Source of the DNA: G965276765 sp965276825
GTDB taxonomy: Bacteria; Actinomycetota; Acidimicrobiia; Acidimicrobiales; Palsa-688
NCBI GenBank assembly: GCA_965276825.1
Contig: OZ255630.1
Span: forward strand, 3,410,001-3,474,000
Direction: 5' to 3'
Length of the DNA stretch: 64,000 nt
Position numbers and translations under genes: made by a program. The first letter of the stretch is position 1; each line of letters starts with the position of its first letter. This document shows positions 27,318 to 35,972 of this stretch, in pieces. The notes under the pieces were generated by a model that saw nothing but the letters and a program-made list of their open reading frames with translations, was not told the origin of the DNA and did no database searches.

Positions 27318-28594
27318 CGACCACGCCCGTGTCCAGGCCCGACACCTCCACCCGAGGCGTTCCCACCGTCGACGACTACGCCGCTGCGGCCAGAGTGTGG
27401 CTGGGGGAGCGACTTCCTCCCCGGATCGTCGAATCCGGCGGATGGGGCGAAGGCAGCGACGACGTCTCCGTCTTCCACCGGCTCGACTTCGAGGAGGAGC
27501 GAGCCCTGCTGGAGCGGGCCATGGCCTGGCAGCAGACCAAGTTCGACGCCGGTTACGGCGCCATCACCTGGCCCGTCGAGCACGGAGGCGCGAGCCTCGG
27601 CAGCGACTACGAGCGAGCCTTTCGCCGCGCCGAGGCGGAATTCTCGACGCCTGAAGGACACGAGACCTTCGCGGTCACCACCGGGCTGGTCGCCCCCACC
27701 GTCGGGCTCTTCGGAACCCCCGAGCAGCAGGAGCGCTTCGTCCGCCGCTTCCTACGGGCCGACGAGCTGTGCTGCCAGCTCTTCTCCGAGCCGGGAGCGG
27801 GATCCGACCTGGCCGGCCTCGGCACCCAAGCCGTGCGGGACGGCGACGAGTGGGTCGTCAACGGCCAGAAGGTGTGGAGCTCTGGAGCGCAGTTCTCTGC
27901 GTGGGGGGAGCTGATCGTCCGGAGCGACCCGGACGTGCCCAAGCACGCGGGGATGACCGCCTTCCTCCTCCCCCTCGACACCCACGGGGTCGAGGTCCGG
28001 CCGATCAAGCAGATGTCCGGGGGCTCCTCGTTCAACGAGGTCTTCCTGAGCGACGTGCGGATTCCCGACTCGCTGCGACTCGGCGAGGTCGGTCAAGGAT
28101 GGAAGGTCGCGCTCACGACGCTCGGGTTCGAGCGCGGGGGGAGCGGTGGTGGGCGGGGCGTCGGCGGGTCGTGGAGCCGGCTGCTCGAGCTCGCCAGGTG
28201 GCTCGACCGCACCGGCGAGCCGCTGATGCGCCAGCGCTTGGCCGACGTCTACATCCGTCAGCGGATCCGTGACCTCAACGGCCTGCGGGCGCAGGCGTCG
28301 GCGGCCCCGGGGAAGCCGCCGGGTCCGGAGGGCTCCATCGGCAAGCTGCTCTGGGTCCAAAACCTGAGGCTGATCGGGGAGGTCGCCGCCGAGCTGCTCG
28401 GCGCCCGACTGACCGCCGACACGGGGGAGTGGGGCACGTTTGCCTGGAACGGGCACCTACTCGGCGCACCGGGATACCGGATCGCAGGTGGATCCGACGA
28501 GATCCAGCGCAACATCATAGGCGAGCGCGTGCTCGGTCTTCCTGGTGAGCCCCGCCGCGACCGCGAAGTCCCCTGGCGGGACGTCCCGCGCTGA
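27314..28594 (+). CDS. acyl-CoA dehydrogenase
   Basis: 426 residues. FAD enzyme introducing a 2,3-double bond in an acyl-CoA. Seen: QLFSEPGAGSDLAGLGTQA, WVVNGQKVWSSGAQFSAWG (FAD-binding), VRIPDSLRLGEVGQGWKV, and C-terminal PGYRIAGGSDEIQRNIIGERVLGLP. The N-terminal ~55 residues are slightly long. GTG 27314 overlaps the previous stop (GTGA). Last gene of the copy B operon; converges on the SnoaL-like gene 54 nt away. Confidence 0.9.
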   Translation: MTTTPVSRPDTSTRGVPTVDDYAAAARVWLGERLPPRIVESGGWGEGSDDVSVFHRLDFEEERALLERAMAWQQTKFDAGYGAITWPVEHGGASLGSDYERAFRRAEAEFSTPEGHETFAVTTGLVAPTVGLFGTPEQQERFVRRFLRADELCCQLFSEPGAGSDLAGLGTQAVRDGDEWVVNGQKVWSSGAQFSAWGELIVRSDPDVPKHAGMTAFLLPLDTHGVEVRPIKQMSGGSSFNEVFLSDVRIPDSLRLGEVGQGWKVALTTLGFERGGSGGGRGVGGSWSRLLELARWLDRTGEPLMRQRLADVYIRQRIRDLNGLRAQASAAPGKPPGPEGSIGKLLWVQNLRLIGEVAAELLGARLTADTGEWGTFAWNGHLLGAPGYRIAGGSDEIQRNIIGERVLGLPGEPRRDREVPWRDVPR

Positions 28595-28648
28595 GTGGTG
28601 GTCTCGCTGCGACCTGCGGGGTGGCGGCGCGCTCAGCGCAAGAGCCGC

Positions 28649-29128
28649 TCAGTGCGGGGTGACCCCGGCCGGCGTGCGCTGCTCGGCCCAGCCCGACTCC
28701 ATGATCTTCTCGCTGATCTTCCACTGCCCGTCGACCCGCTCGAGCGTGTCGCGATAGCGGGCCACGATCAGGGTGACCGTGCCGTCGATGCCAACGTCGG
28801 TCTGGTGCGACGTGTGGTACGTGAGCGTCCTCGCCTCGTCGGGTCCCACGAAGTCGATGTGGTACACGGTCAGCTTGTGGTGCTGCCACGACTTGTCGAC
28901 CGTCATCGATTCGATCCACTTGACGATCTCGTCGGCGCCATCGAGGGTGGCGACGGTGGTGTAGACGCCGCGGGCGTCGTCGGTGAACAGCGAGCGGAGG
29001 GTGGCGAAATCTTTGTAGTCCACCGACGACGCGTAGCGGTAGAGGACGTCACTGATCTGCTGGCGGTCCAGGAGGGCCCGCAGCTCCTCCTCGGAGACAG
29101 GCGGCGGCGGTGTCGTTGCGGGGTCCAT
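28649..29128 (-). CDS. SnoaL/NTF2-like protein
   Basis: 159 residues. Cone-shaped NTF2 fold shown by LLDRQQISDVLYRYASSVDYKDFATLRSLFTDDARG, the usual opening of small polyketide-cyclase/dehydratase-like proteins, and the strands LTVYHIDFVGPDEARTLTYHTSHQ. Family members isomerise, cyclise or hydrate small molecules. ATG 29128 lies 10 nt after the ferredoxin stop, so the two are co-transcribed from the copy F promoter. A second SnoaL-like gene is at 49009. Confidence 0.8.
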   Translation of the reverse strand: MDPATTPPPPVSEEELRALLDRQQISDVLYRYASSVDYKDFATLRSLFTDDARGVYTTVATLDGADEIVKWIESMTVDKSWQHHKLTVYHIDFVGPDEARTLTYHTSHQTDVGIDGTVTLIVARYRDTLERVDGQWKISEKIMESGWAEQRTPAGVTPH

Positions 29129-29138
29129 GACGGCCTCC

Positions 29139-29339
29139 TCAGCCTTCGACGATGGTGATGGCGCCCTCGGGACAGGCGTCGACTCCGGCGCGTGCGGGCG
29201 CCTCCAGCCCGGCCGGGACATCGAGCTCGGAGCCGCGCTGTGCGCAGTAGCCCTCGTCGTCGGACGCGTAGATCCCGGGGGCAACGGCGTAGCAGCGCCC
29301 GTGGCCACTACAGAGGCCGGCGTCGATCGAGATGCGCAT
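29139..29339 (-). CDS. 3Fe-4S-type ferredoxin
   Basis: 66 residues. Motif C10-S-G-H-G-R-C16 with His13 where a 4Fe-4S ferredoxin has its second Cys, and a distal C-P (DACPEGAITI). This pattern is typical of actinobacterial ferredoxins that donate electrons to P450s. ATG 29339 (MRISIDAGLCSG) fits the family; upstream in-frame codons look non-coding. No ferredoxin reductase gene is seen in the island. Probably serves both P450s. Confidence 0.88.
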   Translation of the reverse strand: MRISIDAGLCSGHGRCYAVAPGIYASDDEGYCAQRGSELDVPAGLEAPARAGVDACPEGAITIVEG

Positions 29340-29450
29340 CGAATGGTTCCCCCGTGCTCGTCGAACGCGGCACCGTTCCCTTGCCAGCACCCGATTCCGG
29401 GTCCTTCAGACGACCACCGCAGTCGCAGTTGACCACCTCCCGACGCCGCC

Positions 29451-29475
29451 CGTCAAGCAACAGTGATGATGATCC
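29451..29475 (-). promoter_or_regulatory. island element, copy F, with -35 TTGACG (before ferredoxin)
   Basis: Read on the minus strand: GATCATCATCACTGTT then GC and TTGACG (29456-29451). The left half of the element is intact, the right half degenerate. It also lies about 130 bp upstream of the plus-strand GntR gene, so it may serve both directions. Confidence 0.55.
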
Positions 29476-29606
29476 GGAGGATTGATGGGGCCGGTGACCG
29501 GAACCGCCGCCGGGTTATGCGGTCCGCGGGGTTTAGAGTTCGCAAGGCCGGACTGCGGCAGCGAGGTTGCGGCACCGATCCGAGGCAGGGCAGGAGCACA
29601 GAGTCG

Positions 29607-30443
29607 ATGGTGAGTGAGCGCAGCGACACCGACCCCGCGGGGCCGGGCGATCCCCGTCACATCGATGCCCCGGCGGCATCGATGTGGGTCAGCCTGGCCC
29701 AGTCCAACGCCGACCTGACCGACCAGCCCCGTCGGCCGGCCAAGACGGCGGAGACAGTGGCCGCAGCCATCGTCTCCGACGTGGTATCCCGCCGGCTCAG
29801 GCCGGGGGACATGCTTCCGTCCGAGGCGGCCATGCTCTCCCAGTACCGGGTCAGCAGGGCGTCGCTCCGCGAGGGTCTCCGCCTCCTCGAGGTCCAGGGT
29901 CTCATCCGCCTCAAACCCGGCCCCGGAGGCGGACCGATGCTCGACACGGTCGACCCGCGGAGCCTGGCGCAGATCACGACGCTGTACCTGCATCTGGGGG
30001 GGGCCACCTACAGTGAGTTGTTCCAGGCCCAGCTGACCATGGCGCCGATCAGTGCCGGCCTCGCCGCCCGAAACCCCGATCGGGCTCTGGTGAGGGCGAC
30101 GCTCGGCCCTTACCTGGCCGACGATCAGCCCCTCACCGGTCCCGGGTACTGGAACGTCACCAACAGCTTCCACGGTCAGGTCGAAGAGCTCGGGTGCAAT
30201 CGCGTGCTCGAGCTCGTCACCCGCATCATCGGGCACATCTGGCACGAGCACGTCGTCACCCGGATGGACACGACGGGCCTGCGCGAGGCGATCCACGAGG
30301 AGCACCGCGACATCGCAAGGGCGATCATCGCAGGGCGCTCGGCGAAGGCGTCCAAGCTCATGCACGCCCATTTCGAAGAGCTCCTCGCCGAGTACCGGCT
30401 GCACTGGCCGGGCCGCTTCGACGAGCTGATCGAGTGGCACTGA
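29607..30443 (+). CDS. GntR-family transcriptional regulator (FadR/FCD subfamily)
   Basis: 278 residues from ATG 29607 (AGGAG 10 nt upstream). Winged helix at about residues 46-115: SDVVSRRLRPGDMLPSEAAMLSQYRVSRASLREGLRLLEVQGLIRLKPGPGGG. The C-terminal FCD ligand domain has the metal-binding His pattern in NSFHGQVEELGC, EEHRDIARAI and MHAHFEELL. Such proteins usually repress catabolic genes until an acid or acyl-CoA ligand binds. It is the only regulator in the island and sits near its centre, so it is the best candidate to bind the 17-bp element, although that element lacks the usual GT-N-AC core of FadR-type sites. Confidence 0.9.
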   Translation: MVSERSDTDPAGPGDPRHIDAPAASMWVSLAQSNADLTDQPRRPAKTAETVAAAIVSDVVSRRLRPGDMLPSEAAMLSQYRVSRASLREGLRLLEVQGLIRLKPGPGGGPMLDTVDPRSLAQITTLYLHLGGATYSELFQAQLTMAPISAGLAARNPDRALVRATLGPYLADDQPLTGPGYWNVTNSFHGQVEELGCNRVLELVTRIIGHIWHEHVVTRMDTTGLREAIHEEHRDIARAIIAGRSAKASKLMHAHFEELLAEYRLHWPGRFDELIEWH

Positions 30444-30482
30444 CGCAGGTCCAACGTCCGGCCTTCCGCCGATTCACCCCAT

Positions 30483-30530
30483 AATCATCACCATAGATTC
30501 CTTGACAGACCCAGACGGGTCGGGCAGACT
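30483..30530 (+). promoter_or_regulatory. island element, copy C, with promoter (before ABC importer)
   Basis: AATCATCACCATAGATT (30483-30499), TTGACA at 30502-30507, and a CAGACT -10-like hexamer after 17 nt. Between it and the permease start at 30704 lie about 170 nt with no convincing gene. Confidence 0.62.
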
Positions 30531-30703
30531 CCTCCCGCATCGCAGAGGTCGAAGGGACCTGTGACCGGGAGCGTGCTGCGCTCTCGACGGGCACCCAGTG
30601 CAACGGGGGATGTGCGTGGTGAGCATGACGACGAGCGGCGCGTGCCGCACCGGAACGACAGCTGCCCACACGAGCGCGGTCAGCGGCGTTCGGAGCGGGC
30701 ACC

Positions 30704-32758
30704 GTGGCTGACTACGTGGTCTTCGCCCTGCTCGGACTGGCCTCCGGAGCGGTCGCCGCCTTCCTCGCCCTCGGGATCCTCGTCGGTTACCGGGGCTCCG
30801 GCGTGGTGAACTTCGCTCAGGGCGCCATCGCGGTCTATGTCGCCTACGTCTTCTACGCGGTCCGGGTCGAGGGGCGCTACCCCCTGCCGGTGCCCGGGCT
30901 GCCGGGCTACGTCCGCGTGGGATCGACCTCCGGCACGTCGGCGGCAGTCGCGGTGATCATCGCCCTTGCGACCGCGGTCGTGCTCGGCCTGCTGCAGCAT
31001 GTGCTCGTCTTCCGACCCCTGCGAAATGCGCCTGCACTGGCGAAGGTGGCGGCGAGCATCGGGATCTTGGTCGCACTCCAGTCGGTGGTGGCGTTCCGAT
31101 TCGGGACCAACACGGTGTCGGTCCCATCGATCCTCCCGACCAGCAACGCGTTCGCCATCGCCGGCAACGAGATCCCCTGGCCCCAGGTCATCCTCACTGT
31201 GTTGGTGATCGCGATCGCCGTCGGACTGTGGTCGATGTTCCGCTTCACCCGCTTCGGGTTGTCCGTGCGCGGCGCAGCCGAGAACGAGAAGGGCGCCATC
31301 CTCCTCGGCTACTCGCCAGACCGCCAAGCCGGTCTCAACTGGGTCCTGGCCTCAGTTCTCGCCGGGCTCGGCGGCATCCTGATCGCACCCATCGTCAACC
31401 TCTCTCCGACGCAGCTGACCCTGGAGATCATCCCAGCGCTCGCCGCCGTGCTGATCGGTCGCTTCTCCTCGTTTGGGATCATGACCGCCGCCGCGCTGAT
31501 CATCGGCATGGCGCAAAACGAGTTGGTCCAGCTGCCGTCGAAACTCAGCTGGTGGCCCAGCGTCGGCACCGATCAGCTGTTTCCCTTCGTCGTCATCGTC
31601 GTGTTCATGTTCGCCATCGGCAAGTCCCTGCCCAGCCGGGGTTCCGTCAACGAGGGTCGGTTGCCGTTCGCGCCCCCAACCCGGCCGCGCGTGGTGGTTC
31701 CCGGCGTCGCCATCGCCATCACCGTCGTGGCCATCTTCACCTTCTCCGCCGGCTACCGGCTGGCGCTGGTCAACTCCATCGTCGGCGCCCTGGTCTGTCT
31801 CTCCCTGGTTGTCGTCACCGGGTATGTAGGACAGATCGCGCTCTGCCAGATGACGCTCGCCGGGGTCTCGGCCTACCTGCTCGCGTCGCTCGCCCAGCAC
31901 GCCGGGATCCCCTTCCCCGTGGCGCCGCTCCTCGCCTGCCTCGGGGCAACCGTGGTCGGGCTGATCATCGCCGTGCCCGCTCTGCGCATCCGCGGCGTCA
32001 GCCTGGCGGTCATCACTCTCGGGGCAGGTTGGGCCATTCAGAACTTCTTCTTCACCAACCCGACCTACACCGGCGGGGCCAACGGGACCAACGTCCCGGC
32101 CGTGCACATCTTCGGTGCCAACCTCGCCTTCTCCCGCGGCTCGCAGATCGCCCAGCCCACCTTCGTGCTCTTCGCCCTCGCCCTCCTGGTCGTCGTCGCC
32201 TTCGGCGTGTCCAACCTGAGGCGGAGCAGGACCGGCCGCCGGTTCCTCGCCCTTCGGTCCAATGAGCGGGCTGCGGCCGCGGCGGGCGTCAACGTCAACC
32301 GGATGAAGTTCCTGGCCTTCGGTTTCGCCGCCTTCGTCGCCGGTCTGGCCGGCTGCTTGATGGCTTACCAGCAGACGCTGATCTCGGAGTCGTCGTTCGA
32401 CATCCTGATCTCGGTCGCGTTCCTCGCCACGGCCTACATCGGTGGCATCAGCTCCGTGAGCGGGGCGCTGATCGGCGGCGGCATCGCCACCGGCGGCGTG
32501 TTCTTCTACTTCCTCCTCCAGACGGTCTACAGGAACTCCGCCAACGGACTGCAGTTCGAGGACATCGTCAGTGGTGTCGGGCTGATCCTGACGGCCATCC
32601 TGAACCCGGAGGGGATCGCGGGTGCCCTGCGCCAGACGAGGCACCAGATCCTGGACCGCATGGGGGGGCACCCCAGTGCGAGCGAAGAGCACTTGCCGAC
32701 GTCCGACATCCTGACCACCCACGATCGGGCACCGGGCGAGACGGCGACGGTCCATTGA
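30704..32758 (+). CDS. fused LivH-LivM-type ABC permease
   Basis: 684 residues with two permease halves in one chain. Half 1 (~1-300) has the LivH pattern GYRGSGVVNFAQGA and RFTRFGLSVRGAAENEKGA; half 2 (~325-640) the LivM pattern VTGYVGQIALCQMTLAGVSAYLLA and RRSRTGRRFLALRSNERAAAAAGVN. About 16-18 membrane segments. Fused permeases of this branched-chain amino-acid-type family often take up aromatic acids, steroids or other hydrophobic acids in actinobacteria. GTG 30704 has GGAG 8 nt upstream. Substrate-binding protein and both ATPases follow. Confidence 0.92.
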   Translation: MADYVVFALLGLASGAVAAFLALGILVGYRGSGVVNFAQGAIAVYVAYVFYAVRVEGRYPLPVPGLPGYVRVGSTSGTSAAVAVIIALATAVVLGLLQHVLVFRPLRNAPALAKVAASIGILVALQSVVAFRFGTNTVSVPSILPTSNAFAIAGNEIPWPQVILTVLVIAIAVGLWSMFRFTRFGLSVRGAAENEKGAILLGYSPDRQAGLNWVLASVLAGLGGILIAPIVNLSPTQLTLEIIPALAAVLIGRFSSFGIMTAAALIIGMAQNELVQLPSKLSWWPSVGTDQLFPFVVIVVFMFAIGKSLPSRGSVNEGRLPFAPPTRPRVVVPGVAIAITVVAIFTFSAGYRLALVNSIVGALVCLSLVVVTGYVGQIALCQMTLAGVSAYLLASLAQHAGIPFPVAPLLACLGATVVGLIIAVPALRIRGVSLAVITLGAGWAIQNFFFTNPTYTGGANGTNVPAVHIFGANLAFSRGSQIAQPTFVLFALALLVVVAFGVSNLRRSRTGRRFLALRSNERAAAAAGVNVNRMKFLAFGFAAFVAGLAGCLMAYQQTLISESSFDILISVAFLATAYIGGISSVSGALIGGGIATGGVFFYFLLQTVYRNSANGLQFEDIVSGVGLILTAILNPEGIAGALRQTRHQILDRMGGHPSASEEHLPTSDILTTHDRAPGETATVH

Positions 32759-32879
32759 CACCTCCCCGTCCCGGCCAGCCGGAGACGGTGAGACCAGGGG
32801 ATGCGAACGGCCCGAGGCGCCCGCATCCCGGTCCGATGTGCCTCGATCAGCCAGATCACCAAACCAGGGGGGAACCGTT

Positions 32880-34229
32880 GTGAAGCGCATGCGAAGCATC
32901 AAGAGGACGCGGGGCGGGGCGCTCGCGGCCGGCATCGGGGCCATCACCCTGCTGGCCGCCGCCTGCGGATCGTCGAGCCACGCCACCGCCGCTGGCACGA
33001 CGGCCACGACGGCGGGGTCCTCGGCGACCACCGCAGGGGCACCGAGCACGACGGCTGCCCCGGCGGGAAACTCCGGCACGATCGGCGGTCTCACCATCAG
33101 CAGCCAGCTAGGCAAGGCTTCGGGCACCCCGGTGAAGATCGGGTTCATCAACCAGCAAGCCGGTTCCGTTGCGACCGATCCCGAGGCCACCGTCGCCGCC
33201 CAGGCCGCGGTTTCCTACATCAATGACCAGCTCGACGGCGTCAACGGGCATCCGATCCAACTGGTCACCTGCTTCACCGACGGCACCGCTTCGTCGTCGC
33301 AGAACTGTGCGCAGCAGATGGTCCAGGACAAGCCGTTGTTCGTGATCGGCGGCATCGACGACAACGAGCAGGCCTGGTACTCGATCCTGAAGCCTGCCGG
33401 CCTCTACGTCCTCGGCAGCAATCCGCTCACCACGACGGACTTCGGGACCGACGACGCCTTCAACTGGACCGGCGGCGACTCGACGCAGCTGAGCGCCCTG
33501 CCCCTCTACGTCCACCAGTACCTGCCGAAGGCGAAGAACGTCGGCATCCTCACCATCAACCTTCCCGGTGCCGTGTCCTCGTTGCCGCTGATCCAGAAGC
33601 CACTGGAGCACTACGGAATCAAGGTGAAAACTGTGACGGTGCCGTCGACGCAGACCAACTGGCTCTCCCAGTACATCTCGCTCGAGCACGAGGACGCCAT
33701 TCTGTTGTTGCCGGTCCAGCAGGACTGCATCACGGTGGCGCAGTCAGCCAAGGCCCAGAACTCCCACACGCCGATCATCACCGTCGCCACGTGCAACGAC
33801 CCGAGCGTGTTCAAGGCCGCCGGAAGCGACATGGACGGTTGGACGACCGCCTTCTACGGCAACAGCCCGACGGGGGCGACGCCGGAGGCGAAGCTCTACC
33901 AGGCCGTCTTGAAGAAGTACGCAGGTGCCAACGCCAACCTCGGTGCGTTCGCTCCGTCGACCTACTCGAACGTGATGACCGATTACCTCCAAGTCCTCGA
34001 GCCGCTCGGCTACTCGAACCTGACCACGGCCAAGATCCTGGCCCAGGTCAAGAACCCCAAGGGCGGCAAGGTCTCGTTGTTTGGCATCAGTTACAACTGC
34101 AACGGGACCCTTCCGTTCAAGTCGGTGTGCGGCTACCAGGTCACCTACTTCGACTTCAAGGGCACCCAGCTCGTCAATCAGCGTCCGTTCATCTCCGTCG
34201 AGCCGACCTTGAAGCTTGCCGGGGTCTGA
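32880..34229 (+). CDS. ABC importer substrate-binding lipoprotein (Peripla_BP_6-like)
   Basis: 449 residues. N-terminal signal peptide KRMRSIKRTRGGALAAGIGAIT... with lipobox LLAAAC followed by a Ser/Thr/Ala linker, so it is tethered outside the membrane. The mature part opens VKIGFINQQAGSVATDPEATVAAQAAVSYINDQLDGVNGHPIQLV, typical of branched-chain-type binding proteins. GTG 32880 follows a GGGGGG-rich ribosome site; ATG 32889 is an alternative. Delivers the island's substrate to the fused permease. Ligand not predictable. Confidence 0.92.
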   Translation: MKRMRSIKRTRGGALAAGIGAITLLAAACGSSSHATAAGTTATTAGSSATTAGAPSTTAAPAGNSGTIGGLTISSQLGKASGTPVKIGFINQQAGSVATDPEATVAAQAAVSYINDQLDGVNGHPIQLVTCFTDGTASSSQNCAQQMVQDKPLFVIGGIDDNEQAWYSILKPAGLYVLGSNPLTTTDFGTDDAFNWTGGDSTQLSALPLYVHQYLPKAKNVGILTINLPGAVSSLPLIQKPLEHYGIKVKTVTVPSTQTNWLSQYISLEHEDAILLLPVQQDCITVAQSAKAQNSHTPIITVATCNDPSVFKAAGSDMDGWTTAFYGNSPTGATPEAKLYQAVLKKYAGANANLGAFAPSTYSNVMTDYLQVLEPLGYSNLTTAKILAQVKNPKGGKVSLFGISYNCNGTLPFKSVCGYQVTYFDFKGTQLVNQRPFISVEPTLKLAGV

Positions 34230-34368
34230 CCGGTCCCCGATTGGTCAGGGACCAGCGCCGCGGCGGGTTCCAGCCGACCTGCCCGGACCCGGTCCGTCCT
34301 TCCCCGTGGGGCGGACCGGGCCGGGCGGGGCCCTGACCGAGACCAGCCCGCATGACAGGGAGCGAATC

Positions 34369-35187
34369 GTGCCACCCCTTCTCCAGACCATCGATCTGAC
34401 CATCCGCTACGGCAACGTTGTGGCTGTCGACGCCCTCGACCTGTCCGTCCCCGAGGGATCGATCGTCGGTCTGATCGGCCCTAACGGCGCAGGAAAGACG
34501 TCGTGCATCGACGGGCTGACCGGTCTCACCCGGGCGTCGGGCTCCATCGTCTTCGACGGCCAGGACATCGCCGGACTGAGCCCGCACCGCAGGGCCAAGG
34601 CCGGGCTGGTCAGAACGTGGCAGTCCATCGAGTTGTTCGAGGACCTCACCGTGCGGGAGAACCTGCAGGTGGCGGCCGAGACCGAGTCGCGCTTCGATCT
34701 GCTCGTCGACCTCGTCCGCCCACGTGGCCGCCGAGCGGCGGCGGTCGACCAGGCCGTGGACGCCGCCCTCGAGGCCCTCGACCTACGGGAGCAGGCCGAC
34801 GGCTTCCCGACCGGCCTGTCTCAAGGCGAGCGCAAGCTGGTCGGGGTGGCCAGGGCGTTGGCGGCGAAGCCCCGACTGGTCTGCATGGACGAGCCTGCGG
34901 CCGGTCTCAACAGCCAGGAGAGCAGGGCATTCGGTTCCCGCCTGCGTCGGATCGTGGCGACTGGGACGAGCATCCTCCTCGTCGACCACGACATGGGCCT
35001 CGTCTTCGAGGTCTGCGACGAGCTCTACGTCGTCAACTTCGGGAAGCTCCTGGCGTCCGGACCTTCCGCCAAGGTCAGGGACGACCCGGCGGTGGTCGAG
35101 GCCTACCTCGGCCAGCGCGCCGCGGAGAGCGACCTGACCACCAGCACCGGAGGACTGCAGACGTCCCCGACCCACGAGGAGGTTTGA
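34369..35187 (+). CDS. ABC importer ATPase (LivG-type)
   Basis: 272 residues. Walker A GPNGAGKTS (~38-46), Q-loop near WQSIELFEDLTVRENL, signature LSQGERKLVGVARAL, Walker B LVCMDEPAAGLN and switch His in LLVDHDMGLVF. The first motif of the ABC signature reads LSQGE instead of LSGGE, common in LivG. GTG 34369 has AGGGAG 7 nt upstream. Forms a heterodimer with the following LivF-type ATPase. Confidence 0.93.
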   Translation: MPPLLQTIDLTIRYGNVVAVDALDLSVPEGSIVGLIGPNGAGKTSCIDGLTGLTRASGSIVFDGQDIAGLSPHRRAKAGLVRTWQSIELFEDLTVRENLQVAAETESRFDLLVDLVRPRGRRAAAVDQAVDAALEALDLREQADGFPTGLSQGERKLVGVARALAAKPRLVCMDEPAAGLNSQESRAFGSRLRRIVATGTSILLVDHDMGLVFEVCDELYVVNFGKLLASGPSAKVRDDPAVVEAYLGQRAAESDLTTSTGGLQTSPTHEEV

Positions 35188-35189
35188 GC

Positions 35190-35945
35190 GTGCCCGTCCT
35201 CGAGATAACCAACCTCTTCAGCGGCTACTTCGGCACCGCCGTCGTGCGCGACCTGTCCCTGACCGTGGACGAGGGCGAGGTGGTCGCAGTCTTCGGCCCC
35301 AACGGTGCCGGCAAGACCACGACCCTCCTGACCGTGTCCGGACTCGTTCGGCCCATGGACGGCGACGTGAAAGTGCTGGGCAAGTCGATCCGCAGCGCCA
35401 AGCCGCATCTGGTGGCGAGGAGCGGGGTAGCCCATGTGCCGGAGGAGCGGGCCCTCTTCGCCCAGCTCTCCGTGCGCGAGAACCTGCGCCTGGGCGCCGC
35501 TCCGGGGCGGGGCCGGGTCCAGGAATCCATGGTCGAGGTCCTCCGGCACTTCCCCGCCCTCGAGGAGCTCCTCGACCGGCGGGCCGGTCTCCTTTCGGGC
35601 GGAGAGCAGCAGATGCTCGCTCTCGGACGGGCGTTGGTCAGCCGGCCCCGCCTGCTCATGGTCGACGAGATGAGCCTCGGCCTGGCGCCGATCATCGTCG
35701 ATCGGCTCCTACCCATCCTCCGTGACATCGCCGAGGAGACCGGGTGCGGCGTGCTCCTCGTCGAACAGCACGTGCACCTCGCCCTCGACGTCGCCTCGCG
35801 CGCGTACGTCCTCAGCCACGGCGACCTGGTGCTGTCCGGTTCCACGGCTGAGCTGGCGGCCAACCGCATGCTCCTCGAGGCCAGCTACCTGGGCGAGCGG
35901 GCGGTGGACGGCTTGACCGGCCACGCGCCCATCCCGTCGGCATGA
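35190..35945 (+). CDS. ABC importer ATPase (LivF-type)
   Basis: 251 residues. Walker A GPNGAGKTT, PEERALFAQLSVRENL typical of LivF, signature LSGGEQQMLALGRAL, Walker B LLMVDEMSLGLAP and H-loop LLVEQHVHLALD. GTG 35190 lies 2 nt after the LivG stop; a TTG at 35184 is an alternative. Completes the four-gene importer under copy C. Converges on the CoA-transferase gene after 27 nt. Confidence 0.93.
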   Translation: MPVLEITNLFSGYFGTAVVRDLSLTVDEGEVVAVFGPNGAGKTTTLLTVSGLVRPMDGDVKVLGKSIRSAKPHLVARSGVAHVPEERALFAQLSVRENLRLGAAPGRGRVQESMVEVLRHFPALEELLDRRAGLLSGGEQQMLALGRALVSRPRLLMVDEMSLGLAPIIVDRLLPILRDIAEETGCGVLLVEQHVHLALDVASRAYVLSHGDLVLSGSTAELAANRMLLEASYLGERAVDGLTGHAPIPSA

Positions 35946-35972
35946 GGCCGCATCCGCTGCCACAGGCGGCGC

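Noticed and set aside
30619..30711. 30-codon frame just before the fused permease, overlapping its start
   Set aside because: Has a plausible G-rich upstream region but codon use is not coding-like; kept only as a possible leader peptide.
35946..35972. Possible terminator between LivF-type gene and convergent CoA-transferase
   Set aside because: Only short weak CCGC/GCGG arms within a 27-nt gap.
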